A program made the position numbers and the translations under genes. A DNA stretch of 64,000 bases, taken from the NCBI GenBank assembly GCA_027575765.1, contig JANBPT010000074.1:1-64000 (forward strand). Reading direction: 5' to 3'. This document shows, one piece after another, positions 1-9,918 of the stretch. Source of the DNA: Tieghemiomyces parasiticus (Eukaryota; Kickxellomycota; Dimargaritomycetes; Dimargaritales; Dimargaritaceae). Each line of letters opens with the position of its first letter. Positions within the stretch are counted from its first letter, which is position 1. The notes below the pieces were generated by a model that searched no databases, was not told the DNA's origin, and saw only the letters and a list, made by a program, of their open reading frames with translations.

Positions 1-701
1 GCAAAGCAGATGGCCACTGCACTCTCTGTGGTTGACACTCCCTAGCCAGTACCTAGATAAGGGCCCCCTATGGATTCTCTATGTAATCCTTCACCTTCCC
101 AGTGCTGCCATCTAAAAGGGTTTAACCATCCCCCAAATGTCTACATCACCTGTGGGTATTGGCCCCTATCCGGTCCTCCCCATGATCACTCAGGCCTGCT
201 CCCAGTCACTGCACCCCATCCCAAATGCAACCCCTGCCAACCTGACTGTGGGCTTGGACTAAACCCAGAGGATATTGGGTGCCTTATGGATCATCCCAAT
301 AACTGGACTTGTCTCACAGCAGCATTGGCAACTTCCAATCCAGCTCAGGTTGCTATCTGCCAATAAACAATGCCACTGTTGTTTAAACATTGTCATTGGT
401 GACAGTCAGCATACTGTAGCATATAAGGCTGGGTTGCATCCACAATCATTTACCAAAGTGAGAGTAAGCCAGTTGGTTAATGATGCCAGGATTCAGGATG
501 GAGGCAATTCAGCCTCACCCATGCATTCTGCTGACCACCCCTCATGGTAATCTGGTATACTATACTGGGGGTAATTGGGGATTCAATTTATTGGTGACCT
601 CTATTCCCAGCCTCAATGGGGTGCAAGAGAAGGGGGGCACTACAAACCCTGGGAGCTGGACTGGCTGGAGTGCAGGGTTGGAGGTCATCATCCAGTTGTC
701 T
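1..701. other. AT-richer intergenic DNA, no gene recognised
   Basis: This stretch is visibly less GC-rich than the rest of the window. Short open frames occur on both strands, but none shows a domain, a biased codon pattern or a splice-linked continuation that I can recognise. It leads into the 3' end of the small minus-strand gene that follows. Confidence 0.5.
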
Positions 702-974
702 TTACATGGTGGCAGATCTCTTTGGAGCTGATGGGGGCTGATTAGGGCCAGGAGGATTGGTGGAAGGTCTCTTTAGAGGTGATGATGGCTTATTACGGCC
801 AAGAGAACTGGCAGAAAATTGCTTTAGACCTGGTGGTGCCGGACTACGGCCAGGAGCAATGACTAAACGGCCACCAGGGCCTTCAAAATATGTTGAAGGA
901 TTTCCATGGCCAGACTGAAACATGGTGGCCAGGACAATGGTGAAAGTAAGGGTGGTGAAGGTACAGAAGTGCAT
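702..974 (-). CDS. Putative small secreted Pro/Lys-rich repeat protein
   Basis: This is a 90-residue single-exon frame that I do not recognise. It begins with a short polar start and a hydrophobic core (TLTFTIVLATMF) followed by small residues near GHG, which reads as a signal peptide of about 24 residues. The mature part is rich in Pro, Ser, Asn, Lys and Arg. It contains about three imperfect copies of a roughly 17-residue unit with the pattern Gly-Arg/Pro-Asn-x-Pro-x-x-Pro-x-Lys-Arg, and the matching DNA repeats are visible at about 715-870. A minus-strand TATAAATA lies about 124 b upstream. It could be an effector-like or cell-wall peptide, possibly processed at its Lys-Arg pairs. Against a real gene are the short length, the AT-rich transposon-bearing surroundings and the lack of a recognisable family. 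Confidence 0.4.
   Translation of the reverse strand: MHFCTFTTLTFTIVLATMFQSGHGNPSTYFEGPGGRLVIAPGRSPAPPGLKQFSASSLGRNKPSSPLKRPSTNPPGPNQPPSAPKRSATM
715..870 (-). repeat. Imperfect ~50-b tandem repeat in the secreted ORF
   Basis: About three degenerate copies follow one another. Each contains a CTxTTxGAxxTGxTGGxGGC-like block and then a TACGGCCA/TAGGGCCA-like block. The unit length is a multiple of three, so it encodes a repeated Pro/Lys/Arg-rich peptide within the small minus-strand ORF. Confidence 0.5.
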
Positions 975-1097
975 GGCGTGACAGGTGGATTGGTGGAGAG
1001 GGTGAGAGGTAGAGTGGAGGTATAAAGAGGGAGAGAGAGAGAAGGATACCCGGATGGGTTGAATGATGGGCTGGACTGGTGAGTGGAATGGGCCCAG

Positions 1098-1105
1098 TAT
1101 TTATA
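1098..1105 (-). promoter_or_regulatory. TATA-like box upstream of the small secreted ORF
   Basis: The minus strand reads TATAAATA here, about 124 b before the ATG at 974. Spacing and orientation suit a core promoter for that ORF. This is a sequence match only. Confidence 0.35.
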
Positions 1106-3146
1106 GCTAGTGGAAGGGAACCCTGTGGGCAGGGGAAGGGCATACCAAGAATACCACTTAGCTTGCAGAGTAAACCAGAGCTCACGGGTGAGATTGCTCA
1201 AGTGGAGAGAACCAAGCTGCAATGGTTCTAAACCACCACCAAGTTGAGCATATCATTGTTCCACCAAAATAATTAATTTATACATTGTATTTAAAAGAAA
1301 GGGGAGCTTGGACGCCCTATGCTTCATTTAAGTTACACTAATCAACAGGACAAAGGGGAGGGTGATGTTGCTGGGTGGTATATGCTGGTGGTTTTATGCT
1401 GGTAGGGTGGAGGATAGAGAGGGGGGCTTTAGATTCATAATTCATTTGCAACAAAGCCCTGGCTGCAATATATTTCCACCATCTTCATTCTTTATCCTCT
1501 GTCATCATAAACATCACACCAGTGTTGCACCTAGACCCCCCTACTGGTGTGCACAATATGGGGTTATTGATGTCCTCCTACCAAGCTCAATCCTCCATTG
1601 CTATGTGTGGCCTTGGTTTAGAATTTGATGAGTGGACTGGTTGGTATGAACACGTCAGCAGGGTATGGCACTGTACAGGGGCTTATTTGGCACCACAACC
1701 AACAGTGTGCCAATGGATGGTATATGAGGATACCCTCATTCCCCCCACAAATTTACATTCCCACCTAAACATCATCCCTACAGCCACTGGGTTGCAATTG
1801 AGGATGCCTGACATGTGGTGGCATCATGCTAGCTAAGGTGAACCACCAACCTGCCATGGCATGGGAAGAGTTCTCCTACATACAGCCATGTGGACTGGCT
1901 ACACTGTTCTATTGAGCAAAACATCATGGCTCCTGCTCTCTCTACTGAAAAATAAACCAAGTGGCCAACACTGGATAGGAGGAAATGCAGTGCTGATTAA
2001 TAAATATTAATAGGAAAAAAAAGAATAGCCATGATATTCCGAAAGGTCCCTGGCACCTTTACTCTCCATTGTGTGGCAAAATGTCTCAGGTTGCCACTGT
2101 ACTTGGGTGGTGATGTTAATGGGATGTCAGCCATCCCCCCACTGGGATCAAGGCAGCCATTGACCAGCCACTTGCCTGCTTGTATGCAAAGCAATCTATA
2201 GGTGCTTGTCCATTAAGCCTGGTGCATGGCCATGTTATATCCTGTTTATATGATGCTGCAACAATGATTTACATCCTGAAAACTCTGGCATTCACCTTCT
2301 ACACGACCTTGCAGCACCAATAGCATCCCGCATGTTCCATGCACTGCTTTATTGATGCTGCCTACTCACCCATGCTCATAGTTAATGTCTAGTGCTTAAA
2401 ACCACATCTGGTGGGCCATACCTAGTTGTTTTAGGGATAACTAGCAGATAGCAGATGATAGCATACTTCAGATTTCACGTTTATAATAGGACCTGGACCA
2501 GACTCACTGCAATGACGACCATGTGCTAATCAAGTACCCAAAAGTCCCTAACAAGTTACAATTTCCGTCCAAGGATAGAATTGTGCTGCTATTGTATAAG
2601 TGAAGCCAAATCATTGGACTTTTAGGCTTGAGATCTCAAATTGCAATGTTTCAGATGCAACCTCAGAGAATGAACAATGCTGAGTCGATTGATATAAACT
2701 ATTGTAACCAAGGCGCCCACTGGGAAACCTCCGGTCCCAAGGACGCCACCTCCCTTCAGGACATGTCTTCCTGATGGAAACATCAAACTCTTATCAACGG
2801 ATTGTTCACACCTTTTGCAAAATAGGAATGTGGCAGCCTTCAAATGCAGGAGACAAACTCAACTCAAATTCGAATCCTCCTCTTCATGGAGAAGGGCCGG
2901 AACCAAGCACCTAAATTTACACCAAATGGTTTTGCCTCATCTTCCAGCGCTCTCATGTTTATAGATGGTGAATCGCCCATAATTATAGATTTGTTAAGTG
3001 TGTAATAAATACTTATCTTTATTCAAACTCGGCCTGCTTGCCTTGCGATCCTCCCTTGGTCTTTACTAGTTGTTCCTCCCCTTGGGCTACACACCCCATC
3101 ACACTATCCCAGGATTAGGCCATTTCCGACTTCACACTTTGCTTTA
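1106..3146. other. AT-rich intergenic DNA, no confident gene
   Basis: Several 60-120 residue frames are open on both strands, for example at 1522-1836 (+) and 2622-2843 (-). None carries a motif I recognise, and several overlap on opposite strands. Composition matches the transposon-containing island, so worn mobile DNA is a reasonable guess. I see no clear terminal repeats. Confidence 0.4.
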
Positions 3147-4182
3147 TTGAACGGTCCATCTTGTCTACTTTTTAAAGCCAACCCCTGCCCCATACCGTCT
3201 AAATTAACCTGGAGTGATCTATGGGTTCTTATTTATTATTACTATCTGGAGGGCCACACAGCAGATGCTATTCTTAATGGGTTGACTTCCAAGCTGGGCC
3301 CGGCTGCCTCTAGCCACTTCACCATCTACAGGTGGCTGGCTCACATCCATACAGGTCACCACTCTTTTGCAGATGGCCCATGTTCTGGTTGTCCATCAGA
3401 TGGCCTTGGTGAATTTTATGGGGGCATGGTCCTGAACTGGCTGGAGGAAGCCTCTCAACTGACTGCTGAGCAGCTGGCCCGGGCCTGCCATACTTCCCTA
3501 GTACCATGCATAGAGTCCTGCATAGGGACCTGGAGTTGCATGGCTATTTCGATTACTGGGTTCCCCCCACACCCTTACCAACAACCAGCGCCACAAGCGG
3601 GCACGTTTTGCCACCGTGTTCCTGGAGAAATTTGACGGGGCCATTGGCTATCTATTAAATTCCATTGTCACAGGTGATGAGAACTGGGTGCACTTTTATG
3701 GTCCCCCCTGCTGGCTCTAATCGCCAAAGGTGGTGGCCTAAAGGTGTCTCTGTCCCAGCTGAGACCCACCAAGGCCATACCACACCCAAGGTGATGCTGA
3801 CTAGTTATTTCACCAGGCGTGGCCTATTACACCTGAGTGTCAAGCCCCCTGGTATCAAGGTCTCCACCAAACTCTATGTAGAGTACTGGCTGAAGCCCAT
3901 GGTCCAGGCCTGGGTGGAGGCACGTGGAAGTCTGGACTGTCACCCCCCTGCGGCTTCACCATGATAATGCACCACCGCATTGCAATGCAGCCACCAATAC
4001 TTACATTTCTGTCTCTTAACTTAAACTTCTTTTGGCCCCCCTGCAACTTCTGGCTACTCAGGAATATCAAACAATGGCTGAGGGGTATGAAGCCCACCAC
4101 AGTGGTGGCAGTCGTGGACGCATGGCAATTGGAGCTAGCTAGGCTCCAGTCACATGACTTTAGGCCCTGTTATGATAGCTAA
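3147..4182 (+). pseudogene. Decayed mariner-type (Tc1/mariner) transposase
   Basis: Three frames together give a broken transposase. The first piece (from about 3200) has the N-terminal helix-turn-helix pattern of mariner proteins: a tyrosine-rich segment before GHTADAI, an RW pair, and a degraded GRPS-like stretch. After internal stops, a second frame (about 3570-3720) holds TNNQRHKRARF and then TGDENWVHFYGPP, which carries the first catalytic Asp. Around 3780-3900 the family-typical KVML, RRGLLHL and PPGIKVSTKLYVEYWL blocks appear. At 3955-3985 comes HHDNAPPH with the second catalytic Asp. The expected third-Asp region (PDLAPSD type) is not recognisable. Stops and frame changes occur throughout, so it cannot encode an active enzyme. 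I could not identify terminal inverted repeats or a TA duplication. Confidence 0.8.
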
Positions 4183-5224
4183 ATAGCAAAATTTGTCGAG
4201 TGGTACAGAATGGTGGTATATATTATAAATAAACATTTAAATTTGAATGGCTCAAACTGTATTGCACCATTTATAAATGGCCGGCATTTACATACATTGG
4301 TAAATAGTAACATTTTTGACTACTCTCACATTTTACTGTGTGGAGGCACGACCTCCACCACAGGGATATTTAGGAACCAGATTAGCCAAAGGGTACCTCC
4401 GAGCTCAATGGAAGCAGGCTGGACACTTTCATTCCTGCCATTGGAATTTGGCTCGCCCACTACACCAACCATCGGGTTTAATTACTAGGCTTGGCGTTTC
4501 AATGGTGAAAGTTGGCCAATCAATTCCCACCAGTACTACAGGTTCCCCATGGTTAGGCTAACCGCCATTTAGGATGCAGGTTAGGTATGCTGCACGTGAA
4601 ACCAGGCTCTTAAATAACCCCATCACTGCCAATTACAATGTCGAAGCCCAGTCTGCAATTCATTATAGTTACATCACACCCGTGCGCCTTCACACTGGGC
4701 TGCTGCTATCCAAGCGTACATGGATGGCAAGGGTCTTAATCTACCACTGTAACCAAAGGACCCGCCGAGCCATTCCTCCAGAACGTGCACGCCACCTCCG
4801 AACGATACTAGACTGGCAAATCTAGAACCACGGGAAAGACGAAGGCCGTCCTCTAGAGGATGACAGTCCTTACCATGAGGATGAGCACAATCTTTCCCCT
4901 GTACATCCATATATGAACTCCGACCTTCTTCTATGCAACAGGGGAGTTGACACCAATACCCCCGACGGTATAGCTACACCCGCTGGCCCACGTAACTAGG
5001 TTGAACGAATTGGGCCTAAACATGGAATCGTTACGAGTGTAAGCACTATTTAAATCTCTGCCTTTGATCTACCCCACCTTTCGAGCACCAAGCGGTCTGG
5101 GGGGGGAAGAATCATCCGCAGCCCCTTCGTGGGTCTCAGCACATGCCCGTCACATTAATGAGGGCCGCCTGATTAATAAAGGTACTTTATTAACGCCATG
5201 CGGTGGGCAAATGGACCTTAAGGT
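4183..5224. other. Intergenic DNA between the mariner relic and the PHD gene
   Basis: AT-rich sequence continues to about 4.6 kb and then shifts toward the GC-rich composition of the rest of the window. Short frames such as 4574-4825 (+) have no recognisable features. The last few hundred bases probably contain the 3' UTR of the minus-strand PHD gene that ends at 5225. Confidence 0.45.
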
Positions 5225-8200
5225 TCACCGTGGGCTGAGCGGGATCTTCTCGTCCGGACTGCCCTGGTGGTGCACCCATCCCTCCACCATTTTAGCCACG
5301 TCGGTGCGTCGTTGCGTGGCACCCGAATCGGCGGAAGCCAGATGCTGCACCAGGGCGGCCAAGCGGGAGACATAGGTGTCGGGATCGGTACCGGAGGTTG
5401 GGACGGGGAGGGTTTTTTGACCTCCGTCGTCGGGAAGAGCGGCTAGGCCGAGCGGCTCGAGAAGGGCGGTAACGTCGCGCCGAAGGGCCCTCAATCGGTC
5501 GGTGGTCTCGTTATAGGACCGATAGGCCGCTGTAGCCTCGCCCTTCCAGTGGATTAGTTCCAGGCGGAGTTGCTCATTCTCGCGCTGCAAATCGGCGTAC
5601 CGGTTGACAGTAGGGAGGGAGGGAGCCGCTGCCTCCGTCTGGCGCCGTACCAAACCGTCGCAGGCGACGACGCGATCACGCAAGTCGGTCAGGCATTGCG
5701 TCAGAGCGAGCAGACGCTCGTCGAGGGCCAAGACCGGCGGAGTCACCGTCGACGATGGATTCGGCGCTAGGCCCACCTCATGGCCGTTGGTGCTAGGTAG
5801 AAAGGCCGCTGAGGAAACGGGTTTGCGGGTTCGTGGGGCGGGGTTGGACGGCGGATTGCGCGGGCCGGCGCTTTCCGGCTCGCGGTCCCGGTCACGCTCG
5901 CGTTCACGGTAGGACGAAGGGCCCGAACTGCCTTGACGGCGAAACTGGCCGTTACCTCCCGAGTCACCACTCCCGTCGCGATCGCGGTCACGGTCGCGGC
6001 CCCGCTCGCGGTCACGGCCGTCCCGACTCCGACTCCAGTACCGGTCCATATCGCCGTCCGTGTCCATGTCGCGGTCATGGCGGGGCGGAACGTCCGGGCT
6101 ACTCACATAGCGGTCGATTGTACGGCCGGTCGACGTTGGGGGATCACGTTCGGGCCGGCGACGACCGGGTGACCGGGACCGCGATCGGGACCGGGAGGTG
6201 GGTGAGGGAGCCGGTTCGGGTGGGGTCGGTTTTGATCGAGTCCCGGCGGCGGCAGTCTGTAAAACGCTCCGACGTAGGTCAGTGACCGGTGAGGGGCGTC
6301 CCGGCGGTGTGTCCGCGGCAGTTGACTCGGCCGACGTGATCGCAGGCGAGGCAGGTGGCGCAGAAACGATGGGCTCGGCGGGGATCGGACGCGGCCGGGC
6401 GGGGGGTGCGGAAACGGTGGACTCGGTGGGGGTCGGACGCGGTCGAGCAGGTGAGGGGGCTGACGCTAGCTTGCCAATGTCGGGTGGACTGGCGTCAGCG
6501 CGGCCCTGGCTATTACGACGCGGCAGCGGCGTGGTACGGGCAGCGGGTGCTGTGGCCACTACCGTGTTGGTATTGGCGTGAATCGGAACGCTGGTACGAA
6601 GGAAGGAGGGTTTACGCGCGGCTGCGGCGGCGGATGGGGCCGATTTGTGGGCCAGCGGGACCGGACCGCCGGTACCGGAAAGGAGCGTGGTGGTCGGAGC
6701 GCTGGCTTCCGCGTCGGACCGTAACGTCGACATGCCGGTGGAGATGGGACGGCGGACGAGTTTAGGGGCGGGCCGGGGCGCGGGTCGCGGGAGGGGCTGG
6801 GTCGGCGGGAGGGGCGAGGCGAGAGGCTGGGTCGGCGGGGGGGAGCAGACCGGCACGTTGGGTTCGCTAATATCCGTGCTAGAACCACTACTCCTGCCGC
6901 TATCGTTGGCCGACGGCACCGGTTCGGCGGTCAGGGTCGGGGTGAGAGGTTCCGCGGGAGCACGGTGGTTGGAGGAATGAGCTACCGCGTCTTCACCCGT
7001 CACCTCGGACTTTGGCATCTTGGTCGCCTCCGTCACTTTAATCCGGTCGACTGACGGACCAGCTACCCCTTCACCCTCCTCTTGGTCGTTTTTCGCTGCC
7101 ATCAACACCTCCTCCCCCTCCTCCTCCTCCTCCTCGTCGTCGTCGTGAATGATAGGCCGCCCGCGTTTACGGGGCGGGGTCTCGCGGGCGGCGGGGGGGC
7201 TGGCCTTGCGGACCAGTTTGCGCTTGCGCGGGGGTGTCTCCCGGGTTAGAGTGGAGCGGCGGCCCCGTCCTCGGCCCCGGCGGGGTGTCCGACGCAGGTT
7301 TTTATGCTGTGCGCAGAGGAGAGGCGGGTCAGCCCCAGCGGGCGGGCTGGGCACAGTGAGGAGACCGGCATCGACGGCGCAGGTCACGTGGTAGGCGGTA
7401 GGGCATTCGATACCACTCTGGTCATTGTCGTCGCCGCTGCCGTCGTCATCGTCCACGACCCCGCAGGTCACCGTGAGTCCCTCTGCCTTACCGCACAAGG
7501 CGCAGGGAGTGACGGGGGCGCCGGCGTTCGCCACGATCCACCGCTCGGGGTTCTCCGTGTCCACGTCCGCGTGCCACAAACCGCACACGACGTGAACGTA
7601 GACGCCCGGCCGGTCGGTGCGTTTAAAGGCACCCGTACGGACCGGACAGCAGGCCACCTGAGTATCGGCCACCGTCACCCCATCTTGGCACCGCTGGCAG
7701 AACCACTGCTCGTCGTCCGGTGGGATGGTGGGCACGTCGTAGCACTCTAGAGGGGCGGGCCGTGCAAAAAGGGAGGCGGGGGGCATCATCCGTAGTGAGC
7801 GCATTAGATCTGGACCCATAGGGTCGGTTAAGCATAGCAGCCATCAGTGGGGAGGGGATGACGGATACCACAGGACCTACCGGCGCGACTTACTTTGGTG
7901 GACAGGAATGTCGCAGCTTTGGCCGTCGCAAAACACAATCACGTTCTTCCGGCCGACCTTGGGGCTGGCACACACGATGCAGGCGGGATCCTCATCATCG
8001 TCATCATCATCGTCGCTACCAGTCTCATTACTAGCGTCGCCCGGCCCGCTGTCGTCGTCAACATGGTCACCTGTACCGCGAGTAGGTTTGGTCCGTTGAC
8101 CAGAGTTGGTTCTGGTGTCCGGGTCAGCGACCAGGCTTGGGGAGCGCTGCCGATGGGCGGCGGGCCGGCCTCGACTTCGGCTTCCGGCAGCTGGTACGAC

Positions 8201-8456
8201 GAGAAGGGGGGGAGGATAAAGATTTTCGGCGGGATAGGTGAGATAAGCAGGAATGGTGGGTTAGACCTCGGACGCGTGTAGAGCATGAGTACTCGGCAGG
8301 GCTTTTTGCCAAGGGCTTACCTTGGGTCGTAGGGGGTGTCGAGCCGGCCCGGACGGAGGTCGGTGGCGAAGGCGGGCAGGGCAGGGGTGCCTTGGTGGGA
8401 CTCGCGTCCCTCGGCTCGGCGATGAGTATCGTATTGAAAAAGTCGTGCTTGGCCAT
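5225..8456 (-). CDS. AF10/AF17-like PHD-zinc knuckle-PHD (PZP) protein
   Basis: The exons are complement(join(5225..7746, 7894..8190, 8321..8456)), 984 residues, with phase kept at both junctions. The protein opens with about 115 disordered residues and a poly-Asp run. A PHD finger follows from about Cys116 (CIVC, CDGQSC, VHQKCY, CQRC) and is split by the second intron exactly at VHQ/KCY. A zinc knuckle (CC...HVVCGLWH) and a second, extended PHD (CALC...CPTAYHVTCA...CAQH) follow. This PHD-knuckle-PHD order is the histone H3-reading module of AF10, AF17, JADE and BRPF proteins. After about 600 low-complexity residues rich in Pro, Arg and Asp, a heptad-like segment (YADLQRENEQLRLEL onward) resembles the C-terminal leucine zipper of AF10, the DOT1L-binding part. 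No bromodomain, PWWP or EPC motif is seen, which argues against BRPF/Nto1. It is probably a nuclear chromatin reader. Start chosen at 8456: first ATG, clean splicing. Confidence 0.85.
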
Positions 8457-9918
8457 GGGGTCGGAGATTCTACGTAGGGCGAGCTAGACGGCGCGGGTGG
8501 GCAATGAAGGTCGAAAAGGGAGGGTGAGAGGTGCCTGGGGTCGATGGGGATGGTGACCGTCGCTCGCGATCGCTTGACTCCGATGCACTTACCAGGCGGA
8601 ATGAAGCCGATGGGGCCAAGTGCAAACCCAACTGTCAAGTAGGTGGGGGGGAAGGTCCTCAAGAGGCGGCTCTATTGCAGGATGACCACGCAGCGCATTC
8701 GCTTCTGCGCAGAGGGTAGGTAGGGGAGGGCGGGAAGGGAGGCGTAGGCTGACTATAGGCACAGGGGGGGGGCAGTAGGGCCCTATAAAAGGGAGCGACG
8801 GTGAAGGGGTTATAGGGAGCAGGTCCAGGGCTGGGCGCAGTAACTGAAGTGGCCACAACGGGCTGGCGTGGCCTGAGTGGGTCGAACGCACCCGTCGGGT
8901 CGGGGTAGAGCAAGGTACCGGTGGGAAACGGGGCCTTACGGTTGGCAAGGGCAGGTCTGTACTGGGAGCCCCAAGATACAAGGGCAAAGGCGGAGAAAAT
9001 CGAGTGGAGCGAACCGGTGAGGTGAAAGGGTGCCAACGTTGAAGGAGGACGAAGTCTCGGTCTTTATATACCCGCCAGTCCCACCGCCACTACGGGATCG
9101 TCACACCCTCCGCCATTTCCATCCCTCGCCGCACCAGTCTTGCGCCCCTTTCACGCTAACTCAACAACCCTCCCCACCCCCTTCCCCTCCTAGAAAAAAA
9201 AAGAAGTGAAGGTGGAAAAGTAAATGGAATTCTCCCCACGTCGGCTTTTCCCCACCCCACCCCCACCCTCCCCATACCTTCCAAAACTCTGTGCGCCTGG
9301 GCCGTTTGCTGATACCACTGCACAAGCGCGTACGCCTCGTAACCATGGTCAACACGCGGCAGGTCGTTGACGGTTCTTGGTATTAACTCAGCACTCCCAT
9401 GGAATGCTGGCTAGGACATACGATGTCCTGGTTTAGCCGTCTTCCGAAGCATGGGCCGGGCCAACCCCTACCGTCTCTTTATCCTCCCGAGGGCGTGCCA
9501 TTATTTTTCAACAACAGAACGAAGCGGGCATAAGGTTCCCCCATGTAAACATAGCCATGGTGGATAAAGTACAAGGGCCCAGTTAAGAGTTTAATTGCGT
9601 ATATCCCCGACCGCGTGAGTGGGTGGTGGTAAACACGGTAAGCAACCCTCCCCGATCGGGCGGCGATCACGGCCGCGCCCGCTTCTTCTGCGAGGCGTTG
9701 GCGATTAGGTTCGTAACCCGTTTAGTGGTGGGCTGGACACCCAGTCGCTGCGACGACCGTAAACTGGCGGGTTCAGGACCTGGTAGACATGGGGTTCGGG
9801 AGACGTGACATTGTACCGTCCGCTGCGGCAGATGTTAGTCACCAGTCGCCGGCTCAGAGCTATCCTAGAGCGAACGGCCGCCCTTGAGGGCCCGCAGGAT
9901 CCCGACTAGCTTAGCCAT
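8457..9918. other. Upstream region of the PHD gene and RAD52 3' flank
   Basis: No complete gene is recognised. A minus-strand block near 8594-8640 is open and ends in a good donor (CCTG/GTAAGTGC). An acceptor-like CGTCTAG lies at about 8488. Together they suggest a 5' UTR intron for the PHD gene rather than more coding sequence. CTATAAAA (about 8782) and TTTATATA (about 9061) are TATA-like. The part from 9.4 to 9.9 kb shows only short frames and probably holds the RAD52 3' UTR. Confidence 0.4.

Noticed and set aside
2850..2890. A TTCGAATCC box resembling a tRNA B box
   Set aside because: No matching A box, acceptor stem or cloverleaf could be built around it.
6355..6765. Overlapping Arg/Gly-rich plus-strand frames across the PHD gene
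   Set aside because: Shadows of the Pro/Arg/Ser-rich disordered region of the minus-strand gene; no motifs.
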